DNA of 64,000 nt, taken from positions 372,001-436,000 of the forward strand of contig NZ_CP013373.1 in NCBI RefSeq assembly GCF_001522585.2, read 5' to 3'. Shown here piece by piece: positions 46,871 to 55,857 of this stretch. Numbering within the stretch: the stretch's first letter is position 1; each line of letters begins with the position of its first letter. A model generated the notes under the pieces. It was not told the origin of the DNA, made no database searches, and saw nothing but the letters and a program-made list of their open reading frames with translations. Made by a program: the position numbers and the translations under genes. The DNA is from Burkholderia sp. NRF60-BP8. GTDB lineage: Bacteria; Pseudomonadota; Gammaproteobacteria; Burkholderiales; Burkholderiaceae.

Positions 46871-46895
46871 AAAAGGACCGCCAAGCGGTCCTTTT
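46871..46895. terminator. Bidirectional terminator between the immunity row and tssL
   Basis: AAAAGGACCGC (46871-46881) pairs perfectly with GCGGTCCTTTT (46885-46895) across a CAA loop. It serves both convergent transcripts. Confidence 0.85.
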
Positions 46896-46928
46896 CCCAT
46901 GAAACGGCGTTCGAAAAACGTATGCCCG

Positions 46929-47711
46929 TTACGGCAGCGAAATCGTCAAATTAGCCGACTCCGGCCCGACCTTGATCACCTGCGAATAGGGCGCGAGCGT
47001 CTGCAGCGTCTTGTCCTTCAGATACGTGTTGAGCCCGATGAACGCGAGCAGCGCGACGAGCGCGAAAACCGCCCCGATCGCCCAGACCGGCACCTCGCGC
47101 TTCAGCCGATGCGCGATCTGATCGGGCAGCGGCCAATGCGGCGCGAACGGCGCGCGCTTGCCCTTCATGTGGGCGATCTCGTCGCCCAGCCGCGCGGTCA
47201 GATACGCGAGCTTTTCCGGCCCCTCGAGCAGGTACTTGCCCTGGAAGCCGAGCAGCAGGCACATATGGAACACCTCGAGCGACTGCAGTCGGGCCGCACC
47301 CTGCGCACGACCTTCCTCGAGATACTGAAAGAACTTCTCGCCCGCGAGTTGCTCGCCGAACAGCACGAGCTGCAGCGGCCGGCGTTCCCAGTCGGTCCGG
47401 ATCTTGAACTGCGACGACAGCACCATCTCGTCGATGGCCGCGCAGAACGCGAACTTCGCGCCGTACACGTCCTCGGCGGCGATGTTCAGCTTCTTCGCGC
47501 CGCGCTCGAAATCCGACAGAAATTCCTGGATCCGCGTGCTGAACTCGCTGGCGCTGTCCGGCTCCCGCCCGTTCTTGAGCAGGAACAGCATGAAGAACCC
47601 GTCGTACAGCAGATCGAGCAGCGAGCGGGCCTGGAACGCGGAGTCCGTCGACGCGGGGCTATGCTGGGGCGGCGGCACGTTGTCGCCGAACAGGGAGGGC
47701 GCGTAGCTCAT
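46929..47711 (-). CDS. tssL: Type VI secretion protein TssL (DotU family)
   Basis: The 260-residue inner-membrane protein has a cytoplasmic N-terminal domain (ARSLLDLLYDGFFMLFLLKN, DEMVLSSQFKIRTDWERRPL) and one C-terminal anchor (VWAIGAVFALVALLAFIGL). It lacks the fused peptidoglycan-binding domain of extended forms; TagN may fill that role. With TssM and TssJ it builds the membrane complex. Its ATG overlaps the tssK stop by four bases. Confidence 0.95.
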   Translation of the reverse strand: MSYAPSLFGDNVPPPQHSPASTDSAFQARSLLDLLYDGFFMLFLLKNGREPDSASEFSTRIQEFLSDFERGAKKLNIAAEDVYGAKFAFCAAIDEMVLSSQFKIRTDWERRPLQLVLFGEQLAGEKFFQYLEEGRAQGAARLQSLEVFHMCLLLGFQGKYLLEGPEKLAYLTARLGDEIAHMKGKRAPFAPHWPLPDQIAHRLKREVPVWAIGAVFALVALLAFIGLNTYLKDKTLQTLAPYSQVIKVGPESANLTISLP

Positions 47712-49054
47712 GATGTGACCGCGATCAGTTCGAATTTCAGGTCATTGATGCCAGTCGGCGCGTAGATCATCGCGGACTGGGCCTGCAGCATGCGCTCGTA
47801 CAGCGGGCTGCGCGAATCGAGCGCGAAGTAGCACGCGCCGGGGCGCACCGGAATCGCGGGCGGCACCTGCGGCGTGTACGACAGCCGCACGCCGGGCATG
47901 GCCGACAGCACGAGCTTGTCGACGTCGTCGGGCGCACCGACCTTGAAGCGGGCCGGCACCGCATCGACGAGCTCGACGCTCGGCATGTCCGCCGATACCG
48001 CGAGGTAGAACTCGGTCTTGTCGTCGATCTTGCCGGAATCGAGGCGGCCGAGGTGGAACGACGGGCGCACCTCGTCGAGCGTGATCGCAAAATAGCGCGT
48101 CGAGATCACGGTGTCGAGCAATTCGCGCAGCATCAGGTCGAGACGCGCGAAGCTCGGCCCGGGATCGTCGTGGCGGTACACGGGCAGGTCGGCGAGCGTA
48201 TAGCCCTTCGAGAACGTCATCAATTGACCGGCGAGGCGCAGCAGTTCGTGGAACAGCCGCTCCGGATGCAGCGCCGCGTGCTGGTGCAGGTGCGCGAGCG
48301 TCGCGAACGCGGCGTTCGCGGTGTGCAGCAGCCAGAACGACGCGATGTCGCCGGAGCGGAATTCGATGATGTTCTTCGACGGCTCGCGGTGAAAGCCGTA
48401 CAGCGCGTTCACCTTCGCCTGCAGTGCGTCGACCAGTTGGCGCAGCCGCTGGTGCAGGATCGGCGACGCTTCGATCGCGAGGCAGGGCGGCACGAAGCTG
48501 TCGTCGATCTCGAAACCGGACGTCGCGGTGCGGCGCACGCGCACGAGCGGCACGGACAGCAACTGGTCGCGCGGCTCGCTGTGCGCGATCAGCTTGACCT
48601 GCGTCTTCAGGAACGTGATGTCGGCTTCGGCGGCGTCGGTGAAGTTGTCGGCGACGCTCGTCTGCTCGCTGACGAACCGCGTCATGAAGCCGGCGGCCGG
48701 ATCGTCGCTGTAGTTGGTGCCGTTCTCGCGCAGCGGGTGCAGCGCGAGATAGAACACGAATTCGTTGATGCCGTCGGGCAACGTATCCAGCGCGATCGGC
48801 GGCGGCAGATCGTCGGCCTGCGGCGCGGCATACAGCGCGCCGTCCGGGAACACGAGCGCGAGCTCGGCCACCCGCAGCACGTTGCTGCCGAGCGCGTCGC
48901 GGTCGATGCGCACCGAGCGCACGCCCCAGTTGTACGGCTGGATCGCCTGGATGGACTCGAACAGGCGCGCCTCGTGGTACGCGTCCTGCCGCTGAAAGTG
49001 TTGAGGCCGGAGGAACAGCCCTTCCCCCCACAGCACCTTGGCCGAATAACTCAT
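47708..49054 (-). CDS. tssK: Type VI secretion baseplate protein TssK
   Basis: The 448-residue protein has the family N-terminus (VLWGEGLFLRPQHFQRQDAY) and a C-terminal receptor-like domain. TssK links the baseplate to the membrane complex. A 102-base AT-rich spacer precedes it after tssJ. Confidence 0.95.
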   Translation of the reverse strand: MSYSAKVLWGEGLFLRPQHFQRQDAYHEARLFESIQAIQPYNWGVRSVRIDRDALGSNVLRVAELALVFPDGALYAAPQADDLPPPIALDTLPDGINEFVFYLALHPLRENGTNYSDDPAAGFMTRFVSEQTSVADNFTDAAEADITFLKTQVKLIAHSEPRDQLLSVPLVRVRRTATSGFEIDDSFVPPCLAIEASPILHQRLRQLVDALQAKVNALYGFHREPSKNIIEFRSGDIASFWLLHTANAAFATLAHLHQHAALHPERLFHELLRLAGQLMTFSKGYTLADLPVYRHDDPGPSFARLDLMLRELLDTVISTRYFAITLDEVRPSFHLGRLDSGKIDDKTEFYLAVSADMPSVELVDAVPARFKVGAPDDVDKLVLSAMPGVRLSYTPQVPPAIPVRPGACYFALDSRSPLYERMLQAQSAMIYAPTGINDLKFELIAVTS

Positions 49055-49156
49055 GTCAAATCCGGTTAATGTGGCGTTGCGATGTAATCGATTTGTTCGT
49101 GCCCGAATTAAATCGCCAATTGTTAACTCTTGTTAATTGACATTCGTGCGTCATGT
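49055..49156. other. AT-rich spacer between tssJ and tssK
   Basis: This spacer is far richer in A and T than its flanks and holds two TTGTTAA copies in direct repeat near 49118-49140. It could bind a silencing or regulatory protein, or hold an internal promoter for tssK-tssL. No firm boxes are seen. Confidence 0.35.
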
Positions 49157-49768
49157 TTAACCGCAGGAGACCGAAGAAAGCATATTCAGCGGTTGCGACG
49201 GCGCACCCTGCTGCGGAGCGATGACCGTACCGTCGGTGACCGTCATCGCGCAATTATGCAGGCCGACGATTATGCCGGATTTCTCCGACTTCACCGGATC
49301 GAACGTCAGTTTCCATCGTTGTATTGCGGGATCGCGGAACAGCGCGACGATGCCGAATGCCTGCGCTTCACGCGACACCTTCTCGGTTGCCGTATAGCGC
49401 TGGCCCGGAATCAGCGTGATTTCGCGCACATTCAGCAGATCGGCGCCGAGTGCGGCTTTTTCCTTGGTCGGATCGGTAAATGCGTCGAACGGCGCTTGCT
49501 GGAACGAGGTCGGGTCCTTCAGCGCATAGAGCCGGACGACGAGCGCGAGCGGCTTGTGGTCGGTCGCGGCATTCAGGTTCGGCGCGGCGGCCAGCGTGAG
49601 GCCGATGTTGCGCGGCGGCTTCTGCGCGTCGGGCACCTCGGGCTTGCCGATGCCGGCCGCGGACATCACGGCGCTGGCGGCCGAGCCGAGCAGCGGGGCG
49701 GCCGCGCATCCGGCCAGAAGGGCGCACGCAACCAGCGGCAGCGCGTAGCGAATCATGGACGATCTCAT
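49157..49768 (-). CDS. tssJ: Type VI secretion lipoprotein TssJ
   Basis: The 203-residue outer-membrane lipoprotein has a signal peptide and lipobox LLAGC (cysteine at residue 21). The TssJ transthyretin-like domain follows (LVVRLYALKDPTSFQQAPFD, PGQRYTATEKV). It binds periplasmic TssM. A second ATG four codons in is possible. The gene is divergent from tagM across 374 bases. Confidence 0.93.
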   Translation of the reverse strand: MRSSMIRYALPLVACALLAGCAAAPLLGSAASAVMSAAGIGKPEVPDAQKPPRNIGLTLAAAPNLNAATDHKPLALVVRLYALKDPTSFQQAPFDAFTDPTKEKAALGADLLNVREITLIPGQRYTATEKVSREAQAFGIVALFRDPAIQRWKLTFDPVKSEKSGIIVGLHNCAMTVTDGTVIAPQQGAPSQPLNMLSSVSCG

Positions 49769-50039
49769 CGTTTTTCCGGCGTGCCGCCTTTATCCCTGTC
49801 AAAACTGCCGGGATATTGCCGCGTTCGCTGCGTATCCCCGACATTGCATCGTTCAACTATTAAGCCCGCCCGCGCCAGGCAAGCGTTCGGAAATTTTTTC
49901 CGCCATCCGGGCGGCGGGTCGTGCGGCCAGTAAAACTTGCGCATTCCGGTCGAAAGGAAAAACCGCCGCGAGCCCGCGGCGAGAGGCCATTCGAGGGGGT
50001 AGCGCCCGGTTTTAAAAGGAATTACTCTTCACACGACGA

Positions 50040-50068
50040 TTGAATTATGAAAAATTGATCGGTACTAT
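50040..50068 (+). promoter_or_regulatory. Candidate promoter of the tagM-tssBC-hcp operon
   Basis: TTGAAT (50040-50045) and TACTAT (50063-50068) are 17 bases apart, ending 74 bases before the tagM start, in the AT-rich divergent region 49769-50142. The rest of this region, towards tssJ, shows no firm boxes and no gene. Confidence 0.5.
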
Positions 50069-50142
50069 ACCCGCGCGCTTCTTGCAAAGCAAAAGAACCA
50101 GATTCTCAACGATTTAAAACTCACGCGCCGGTGGATATAACG

Positions 50143-50769
50143 ATGAAAGACCGTCTGTTCGCAAAACTGTCTGGGGTAGTGGTGGCTTGCGGCGTGATCG
50201 CCGGCTGTGCGAGCCAGCCTCCCGCGCCGCCGACTGCGGAAGTGTTCAACAAGTCGCTGGCCGATGCAGACGCCGTCGCGAAGGCGGGGGACCAGGACAA
50301 GGCGCTCGGCCTGTACCAGCAGCTCGCGAAGTCGGATCCGACGCGCGAGGAACCGTGGTCGCGCATCGCGCAAATCCAGTTCGCACAAAACCATTACGGG
50401 CAGGCGATCGTCGCCGCCCAGGAAGCGCTGCAGCGCGACGCGACCGATCGTCAGGCGAAGAGCGTGCTGGCCGTCGCCGGCCTGCGGATCGCGACGCAGT
50501 CGCTCGGCGAGCTGCGCCAGGACGCGTCGCTCGCGGGCGACGCGAAGTCCGACGCGCAGGCGCTCGCGAAGCAGCTGCGCGACACGCTCGGCGAATCGGC
50601 GTTGTTCCCGCCGGAAACGAAGGTCGCGAAACCGCGCCCGCCGCGCCGGGTCGTCCATCGTCCGAAGGGCGGTGCCGCACCGGCCGCCGAGGCGGCGGCG
50701 TCGACCATGCCGACGCCGCCCGCGGCGCAAAAGGGCAGCGCGGATCCGTTCGGCGCACTGCGCAACTGA
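50143..50769 (+). CDS. tagM: T6SS-associated TPR lipoprotein TagM
   Basis: The 208-residue lipoprotein has lipobox VIAGC (cysteine near residue 22). A region of tetratricopeptide-type helices follows (LADADAVAKAGDQDKALGLY, EPWSRIAQIQFAQNHYGQAI), then a proline- and alanine-rich tail. It matches the lipoprotein gene that lies between tssJ and tssB in Burkholderia T6SS-1, called TagM. A GTG at 50131 is an alternative start. The name follows recalled cluster order. Confidence 0.8.
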   Translation: MKDRLFAKLSGVVVACGVIAGCASQPPAPPTAEVFNKSLADADAVAKAGDQDKALGLYQQLAKSDPTREEPWSRIAQIQFAQNHYGQAIVAAQEALQRDATDRQAKSVLAVAGLRIATQSLGELRQDASLAGDAKSDAQALAKQLRDTLGESALFPPETKVAKPRPPRRVVHRPKGGAAPAAEAAASTMPTPPAAQKGSADPFGALRN

Positions 50770-50815
50770 AACCGCAACTGACGCGATAACCACAACTAAC
50801 CTGGGAGCCGTCGAG

Positions 50816-51331
50816 ATGGCCAAGAAAGAAAGCATTCAGAAAAGCTTGCAGAAAATACGGCCGCCGCGCGTCCAGCTGACCTACGAGGTCGAGAAGGGCG
50901 ATGCGATCGAGGTGAAGGAACTGCCGTTCGTCGTCGGGGTCGTCGGCGATCTGGCGGGGCAGTCCGAAATCGAGCAGCCGAAGCTGCGCGACCGCAAGTT
51001 CGTCAATATCGACCGCGACAATTTCGACGACGTGATGAAGGCGATCGAGCCGCGTGCCGCGTTCCAGGTGGAAAACCGCCTGAGCCCGGAAGGCGGCAAG
51101 TTCGCGGTCGACCTGAAGTTCCGCTCGCTGTCGGATTTCAGCCCGGACCAGGTCGTCGAACAGGTCGAGCCGCTGCGCCGCCTGCTCGAGGCGCGCTCGA
51201 AGCTCGCCGACCTGCGCAACAAGCTCGCCGGCAACGACAAGCTCGAGGATCTGCTGTCCGAGGTGCTGAAGAACACGCAGCAGCTGCAGGAGCTCGCGAA
51301 GGGCACCGGCGGCGACAAAGACGGCGAATGA
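50816..51331 (+). CDS. tssB: Type VI secretion contractile sheath small subunit TssB
   Basis: The 171-residue protein has the VipA/TssB pattern: RPPRVQLTYEVEKGDAIE, ELPFVVGVVGDLAG and the acidic FVNIDRDNFDDVM. With TssC it polymerises into the sheath that contracts to fire the Hcp tube. It lies 15 bases before tssC. Confidence 0.96.
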   Translation: MAKKESIQKSLQKIRPPRVQLTYEVEKGDAIEVKELPFVVGVVGDLAGQSEIEQPKLRDRKFVNIDRDNFDDVMKAIEPRAAFQVENRLSPEGGKFAVDLKFRSLSDFSPDQVVEQVEPLRRLLEARSKLADLRNKLAGNDKLEDLLSEVLKNTQQLQELAKGTGGDKDGE

Positions 51332-51346
51332 CGACGGAGTGTTGAG

Positions 51347-52837
51347 ATGAACCAGCAAACGGCTGCGGCCCAAGCGAGCGGCGCGGAATACGCCGCCGGG
51401 ACTTCGTTGCTCGACGACATCGTCGAGAAGAGCAAGGTCGCGAAATCCGATTCCGAGCATGCGCGTGCGAAGGACCTGATCGGCGAACTCGTGCACCAGG
51501 TGCTCGACGGCACGGTGATCGTGTCGGACAACCTGTCGGCCACGATCGACGCACGCGTCGCGGAACTCGACCGCCTGATTTCCACGCAGCTTTCCGCCGT
51601 GATGCACGCGCCGGAATTCCAGCGCCTCGAAAGCACGTGGCGCGGGATGGACTATCTGGTCAAGGAAAGCAACACGGGCCAGACGATCAAGATCAAGGCG
51701 CTGCACGCACCGAAGCGCGACCTCGTGCGCGACTTCAAGGGCGCGAGCGAGTTCGACCAGAGCGCGCTGTTCAAGAAGGTCTACGAAGAGGAATTCGGCA
51801 CGTTCGGCGGCTCGCCGTTCGGTGCGCTGATCGGCGATTACGAGATCTCGCGCCAGCCGGAAGACATGTACTTCATCGAGCAGATGTCGCACGTCGCGGC
51901 GGCCGCGCATGCGCCGTTCATCGCGTCGGCGTCGCCGGAACTGCTCGGTCTCGAGTCGTTCGCCGACCTCGGCAAGCCGCGCGACCTCGGCAAGGTGTTC
52001 GATACCGTCGAATACGCGAAGTGGAAGTCGTTCCGCGACGCCGAGGATTCGCGCTACGTCGGCCTGACGCTGCCGCGCTTCCTCGGCCGCCTGCCGTTCA
52101 ATCCGAAGGACGGCCAGACCGCGGAGAACTTCAACTTCGTCGAGGAAGTCGACGGCACCGATCACGACAAATACCTGTGGTGCAACGCGGCATGGGCCTT
52201 CGCGGCGCGCCTGACGGCCGCGTTCGACGACTTCGGCTGGTGCGCGGCGATCCGCGGCGTCGAAGGCGGCGGCCTCGTCGAGGATCTGCCGACCCACACG
52301 TTCAAGACCGACGACGGTGAAGTCGCGCTGAAGTGCCCGACCGAGATCGCGATCACCGATCGCCGCGAGAAGGAGCTGAGCGACCTCGGTTTCATCCCGC
52401 TCGTCCATTGCAAGAATTCAGATTACGCCGCGTTCTTCGCTGCGCAATCGGTGCAGAAGCCGAAAAAATACAGCACCGACAGCGCGAACGCGAACGCCGT
52501 CCTGTCCGCCCAGCTTCAGTACATCTTCTCGGTATCGCGCGTCGCGCACTACCTGAAGGCGATGATGCGGGACAAGATCGGCAGCTTCGCATCGGCGCAG
52601 AACGTGGAGACTTTCCTCAACCGGTGGATTTCGCAATACGTCCTGCTCGACGACAACGCCTCGCAGGAACAGAAAGCGCAATTTCCGCTGCGCGAGGCAT
52701 CCATACAAGTGTCGGAGATTCCGGGCAAGCCGGGCTCGTATCGTTCGGTCGCGTTCCTGCGTCCGCACTTTCAGCTCGACGAACTCTCGATTTCTCTGCG
52801 ACTTGTCGCTGATCTGCCCAAACCGGCAAATTCATAA
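51347..52837 (+). CDS. tssC: Type VI secretion contractile sheath large subunit TssC
   Basis: The 496-residue VipB/TssC protein has LESTWRGMDYLVKESNTG, FGALIGDYEISRQPEDM and, near the end, PGSYRSVAFLRPHFQLDELS, all characteristic. It forms the outer part of the sheath with TssB. Confidence 0.97.
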   Translation: MNQQTAAAQASGAEYAAGTSLLDDIVEKSKVAKSDSEHARAKDLIGELVHQVLDGTVIVSDNLSATIDARVAELDRLISTQLSAVMHAPEFQRLESTWRGMDYLVKESNTGQTIKIKALHAPKRDLVRDFKGASEFDQSALFKKVYEEEFGTFGGSPFGALIGDYEISRQPEDMYFIEQMSHVAAAAHAPFIASASPELLGLESFADLGKPRDLGKVFDTVEYAKWKSFRDAEDSRYVGLTLPRFLGRLPFNPKDGQTAENFNFVEEVDGTDHDKYLWCNAAWAFAARLTAAFDDFGWCAAIRGVEGGGLVEDLPTHTFKTDDGEVALKCPTEIAITDRREKELSDLGFIPLVHCKNSDYAAFFAAQSVQKPKKYSTDSANANAVLSAQLQYIFSVSRVAHYLKAMMRDKIGSFASAQNVETFLNRWISQYVLLDDNASQEQKAQFPLREASIQVSEIPGKPGSYRSVAFLRPHFQLDELSISLRLVADLPKPANS

Positions 52838-52907
52838 GCGAGTAAATCGCCCGGGCGGGCCGCCTGGGTAGGACGTTAAAACCACCTCTTTGGGGAGTCG
52901 AAGGGCC

Positions 52908-53411
52908 ATGTTACATATGCACTTGCAGTTTGGTAGTCCCGCGGTGAAGGGCGAGTCCGCGGACAAAGACCATCAGGGCTGGATCGAACTGAAATCGTGG
53001 GATCACTCGATCATTCAGCCGCGTTCGGCAACCGCATCGACCGCTGGCGGTCACACGATGACGCGTTGCGAGCACGGCGACATGATCTTCACGAAGGAAA
53101 TCGATTCGTCGAGCCCGCTGCTGTATCAGCACGCTTCGGGCGGTACCACGTTCGACGAAGTGACGGTCCATTTCTCGCGCGCGGACGGTGAAGGCAAGCG
53201 CGTGCAGTATCTGGAAGTCAAGCTCAAGTACGTGATCATCTCGAGCATCGCGCCGAGCGTTCGCGAGGAAGGTCTGCCGCTCGAGACGTTCTCGCTGAAG
53301 TACGCAGCCGTGCAGTGGAAGCAAACCCAGCAGAAGATCGGCGGCAACCAGGGCGGCAACACGCAAGGCGCCTGGAGCCTGACGAAGAACGACAAGACCT
53401 ACGCGGTCTAA
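52908..53411 (+). CDS. hcp: Type VI secretion tube protein Hcp (TssD)
   Basis: The 167-residue Hcp has GESADKDHQGWIELKSWDHS, GDMIFTKEIDSSSPLL and the C-terminal SLTKNDKTYAV. Hexameric rings stack into the inner tube and are secreted. The ATG at 52908 follows GGGGAG at 52892-52897; an ATG at 52917 is also in frame. A terminator-like hairpin follows ten bases after the stop. Confidence 0.97.
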   Translation: MLHMHLQFGSPAVKGESADKDHQGWIELKSWDHSIIQPRSATASTAGGHTMTRCEHGDMIFTKEIDSSSPLLYQHASGGTTFDEVTVHFSRADGEGKRVQYLEVKLKYVIISSIAPSVREEGLPLETFSLKYAAVQWKQTQQKIGGNQGGNTQGAWSLTKNDKTYAV

Positions 53412-53420
53412 GGTCGGTTG

Positions 53421-53455
53421 CGGCAACGGGGCGCGTCGCGTCCCGTTGCCGTTTT
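53421..53455 (+). terminator. Terminator-like hairpin between hcp and tssE
   Basis: CGGCAACGGG (53421-53430) pairs perfectly with CCCGTTGCCG (53442-53451) around an 11-base loop, followed by TTTT. It begins 10 bases after the hcp stop and ends just before the tssE start. It could stop most transcripts after hcp. Confidence 0.75.
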
Positions 53456-53459
53456 CGTC

Positions 53460-53945
53460 ATGAAACGATTCGAACCCAGTTTTCTCGACAAGCTGTTCGA
53501 CGACGAACCGCATCTGCCGGCAACGGCCGCGATGCGGCAATTGTCGCTGGACGAGCTCAAGAATACGGTCGCCCGCGACGTCGAGGCGATCCTCAACACC
53601 CGTATCGCGCACACCGAGGACGAGCTGGCCGCCCTGCCGGAATGCCAGAAATCGGTGCTGACCTACGGACTGAACGATTTCGCGGGGCTGAGCCTCGCGA
53701 GCCACTACGATCGCGCGTTCATCTGCAAGTCGATCCAGCAGGCCATCGCGCGCCACGAGCCGCGCCTGCAGCAGGTGCAGGTGACGTTCGAGCTGAACGA
53801 GCAAGCCACCAACGCGCTCTACTTCGCGATCCAGGCGCTGCTCGTCGTGCACCCGGCCGAGGAGCCGGTGAGTTTCGACGCGATGTTGCAACCGTCGACG
53901 CTGCAATATTCGGTCACGCGTGCACGCGCGGCACGAATGCAGTAA
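53460..53945 (+). CDS. tssE: Type VI secretion baseplate protein TssE
   Basis: The 161-residue gp25-like protein has FLDKLFDDEPHL and the family pattern SVLTYGLNDFAGLSLA, with a C-terminal VSFDAMLQPSTLQYSV. It starts the sheath at the baseplate. The ATG at 53460 lies five bases after a hairpin T-tract; no strong ribosome site is visible. Confidence 0.93.
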   Translation: MKRFEPSFLDKLFDDEPHLPATAAMRQLSLDELKNTVARDVEAILNTRIAHTEDELAALPECQKSVLTYGLNDFAGLSLASHYDRAFICKSIQQAIARHEPRLQQVQVTFELNEQATNALYFAIQALLVVHPAEEPVSFDAMLQPSTLQYSVTRARAARMQ

Positions 53946-54021
53946 ATCAAGCCGCCGAGCGGGCCGGACCGCCCGGTGGTCGATCAGGTCCGGCATGAAA
54001 CATTGAGGTTCGGGGTCGTCG

Positions 54022-55857
54022 ATGGAAGAGTTGCTGCCGTATTACGAACGCGAATTATCGTTTTTGCGGCGCTATTCGCGAGATTTCGCCGAACGCTATC
54101 CGAAGATCGCCGCGCGCCTCGCGCTGTCCGGCGAGCATTGCGAGGATCCGCACGTCGAGCGGATGATCGAATCGTTCGCGCTGCTCGGCGCGCGCATCAA
54201 CAAGAAGCTCGACGACGACTACCCGGAATTCACCGAAGCGCTGCTGGAAGTGCTGTATCCGCACTACCTGCGGCCGTTTCCGTCGTGCTCGATCGCGCAG
54301 TTCACGCCGGCTTCGCCCGGCCAGCAGACCGAACCGGTCGTGGTCGATCGCGGCACCGAGCTGAAGAGCCGCCCGATCCGCGGCGTGCAATGCCGGTTCC
54401 GTACCGCCTACGACGTGACGCTCGCGCCGATCCGCATCTCGGAGGCGCGCTATACGCCGGTCGCGCTCGCGCCGAGCGCGACGGTGCTGCCGTCGAACGC
54501 GACGGGCGTGATCTCGATCACGTTCGAATCGCTCGCCGCGCAGCTCGATCTCGGCGCGCTGAAGGTGTCGACGCTGCGCGCGCATCTGCACGGCGAGCAG
54601 TCGTTCGTCGCCGCGCTGACCGACTGCCTGTTCGTCAACGTGCTCGGCGCGTACGTCGAGCCCGAACGCAACGGCCGCTGGACCGCGCTGCGCAAGCTGC
54701 CGATCGCGCAGGCCGGCTTCGCCGAAGACGACGCGCTGATCGACTATCCGGCGAAATCGCATCCCGCGTACCGGCTGCTCACCGAATACTTCGCGTTCCC
54801 CGACAAGTTCGATTTCGTCGACTTCGACCTCGCGGCGATCGCACGCGCGGCCGGCCGCTGCCAGCGCGCGACGCTGCACCTCGTGCTGCAGGACGTGCGC
54901 AGCGATTCGCACGTCGCGCGCCTGCTCGAGCTGCTGACGGCGAGCCATTTCCGGCTGTTCTGCACGCCGATCGTCAACCTGTTCCAGCAGCACGGCGAGC
55001 CGATCCGCATCACGCACCGCGCGGTGTCGTATCCGGTGATCGCCGAGGCGCGGCGCGCGTTCGCGTACGAGGTGTACTCGATCGATTCGGTGAAGCTCGT
55101 CCGGCAGCAGGCGCACGAGGAATCGGTGATCGAGTTCCGGCCGTTCTATTCGCTGCATCACGGCGAATCGGCGCGGATCGGCCATTACTGGTTCGCGCGC
55201 CGCAACGACTGGGTCGCGCAGAAAAGCCCCGGCTACGAAACCGAGATCTCGATCGTCGACATCGACTTCGAGCCGACGTCGCCGCAGACCGACACGCTGA
55301 GCCTCGACCTCACCTGCACGAACCGCGACCTGCCGGCGATGCTGGCGTTCGGCCTCGAAGGCGGCGACCTGTTCCAGGAAGGCGGCGCGCAGACGAGCGG
55401 CATCTCGCTGCTGCGCCGCCCGACGCAAAGCGTGCGCTTCGAGCGCGGCCGCGCCGCGCACTGGCGGCTCGTGTCGCACCTCGCGCTCAACCACGTGTCG
55501 CTCGTCGCGCACGGCCTCGCGCCGCTGAAGGAAATGCTGACGCTGTACGACCTGCGACGCACCGCCGTGTCGATGCGCCAGATCGACGGCCTCGCCGGCA
55601 TCGAGCAGCGCGGCGCCGTGCAGTGGCTGCCCGGCAAGCCGTTCGCGACGTTCGTGCGCGGCATCGAGATCCGGCTGACGATCGACGAGGAACACTTCGT
55701 CGGCGCGAGCCTCGCGTCGTTCGTGCGCGTGCTCGACAGCTTCTTCGGGCTGTACGTCCACCTCAACAGTTTCGTTCAATTGGTCGTCGTGTCGAAGCGC
55801 ACCGGCGAGGAGATCATTCGATGCAAGCCCCGAACCGGCGAATCGATCCTGGCGTAG
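54022..55857 (+). CDS. tssF: Type VI secretion baseplate protein TssF
   Basis: The 611-residue protein has the family N-terminus (LLPYYERELSFLRRYSRDFA) and YPHYLRPFPSCSIAQF. It is a baseplate wedge subunit with TssG and TssK. The last 37 bases overlap tssG in another frame. Confidence 0.95.
   Translation: MEELLPYYERELSFLRRYSRDFAERYPKIAARLALSGEHCEDPHVERMIESFALLGARINKKLDDDYPEFTEALLEVLYPHYLRPFPSCSIAQFTPASPGQQTEPVVVDRGTELKSRPIRGVQCRFRTAYDVTLAPIRISEARYTPVALAPSATVLPSNATGVISITFESLAAQLDLGALKVSTLRAHLHGEQSFVAALTDCLFVNVLGAYVEPERNGRWTALRKLPIAQAGFAEDDALIDYPAKSHPAYRLLTEYFAFPDKFDFVDFDLAAIARAAGRCQRATLHLVLQDVRSDSHVARLLELLTASHFRLFCTPIVNLFQQHGEPIRITHRAVSYPVIAEARRAFAYEVYSIDSVKLVRQQAHEESVIEFRPFYSLHHGESARIGHYWFARRNDWVAQKSPGYETEISIVDIDFEPTSPQTDTLSLDLTCTNRDLPAMLAFGLEGGDLFQEGGAQTSGISLLRRPTQSVRFERGRAAHWRLVSHLALNHVSLVAHGLAPLKEMLTLYDLRRTAVSMRQIDGLAGIEQRGAVQWLPGKPFATFVRGIEIRLTIDEEHFVGASLASFVRVLDSFFGLYVHLNSFVQLVVVSKRTGEEIIRCKPRTGESILA

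Noticed and set aside
50207..50815. Long upstream extension of tssB through tagM
   Set aside because: The upstream residues are an out-of-frame reading of tagM. The family N-terminus starts at 50816.
53976..55820. Extension of tssG upstream through tssF in another frame
   Set aside because: The upstream residues are arginine-rich shadow sequence; the TssG family N-terminus begins at 55821.
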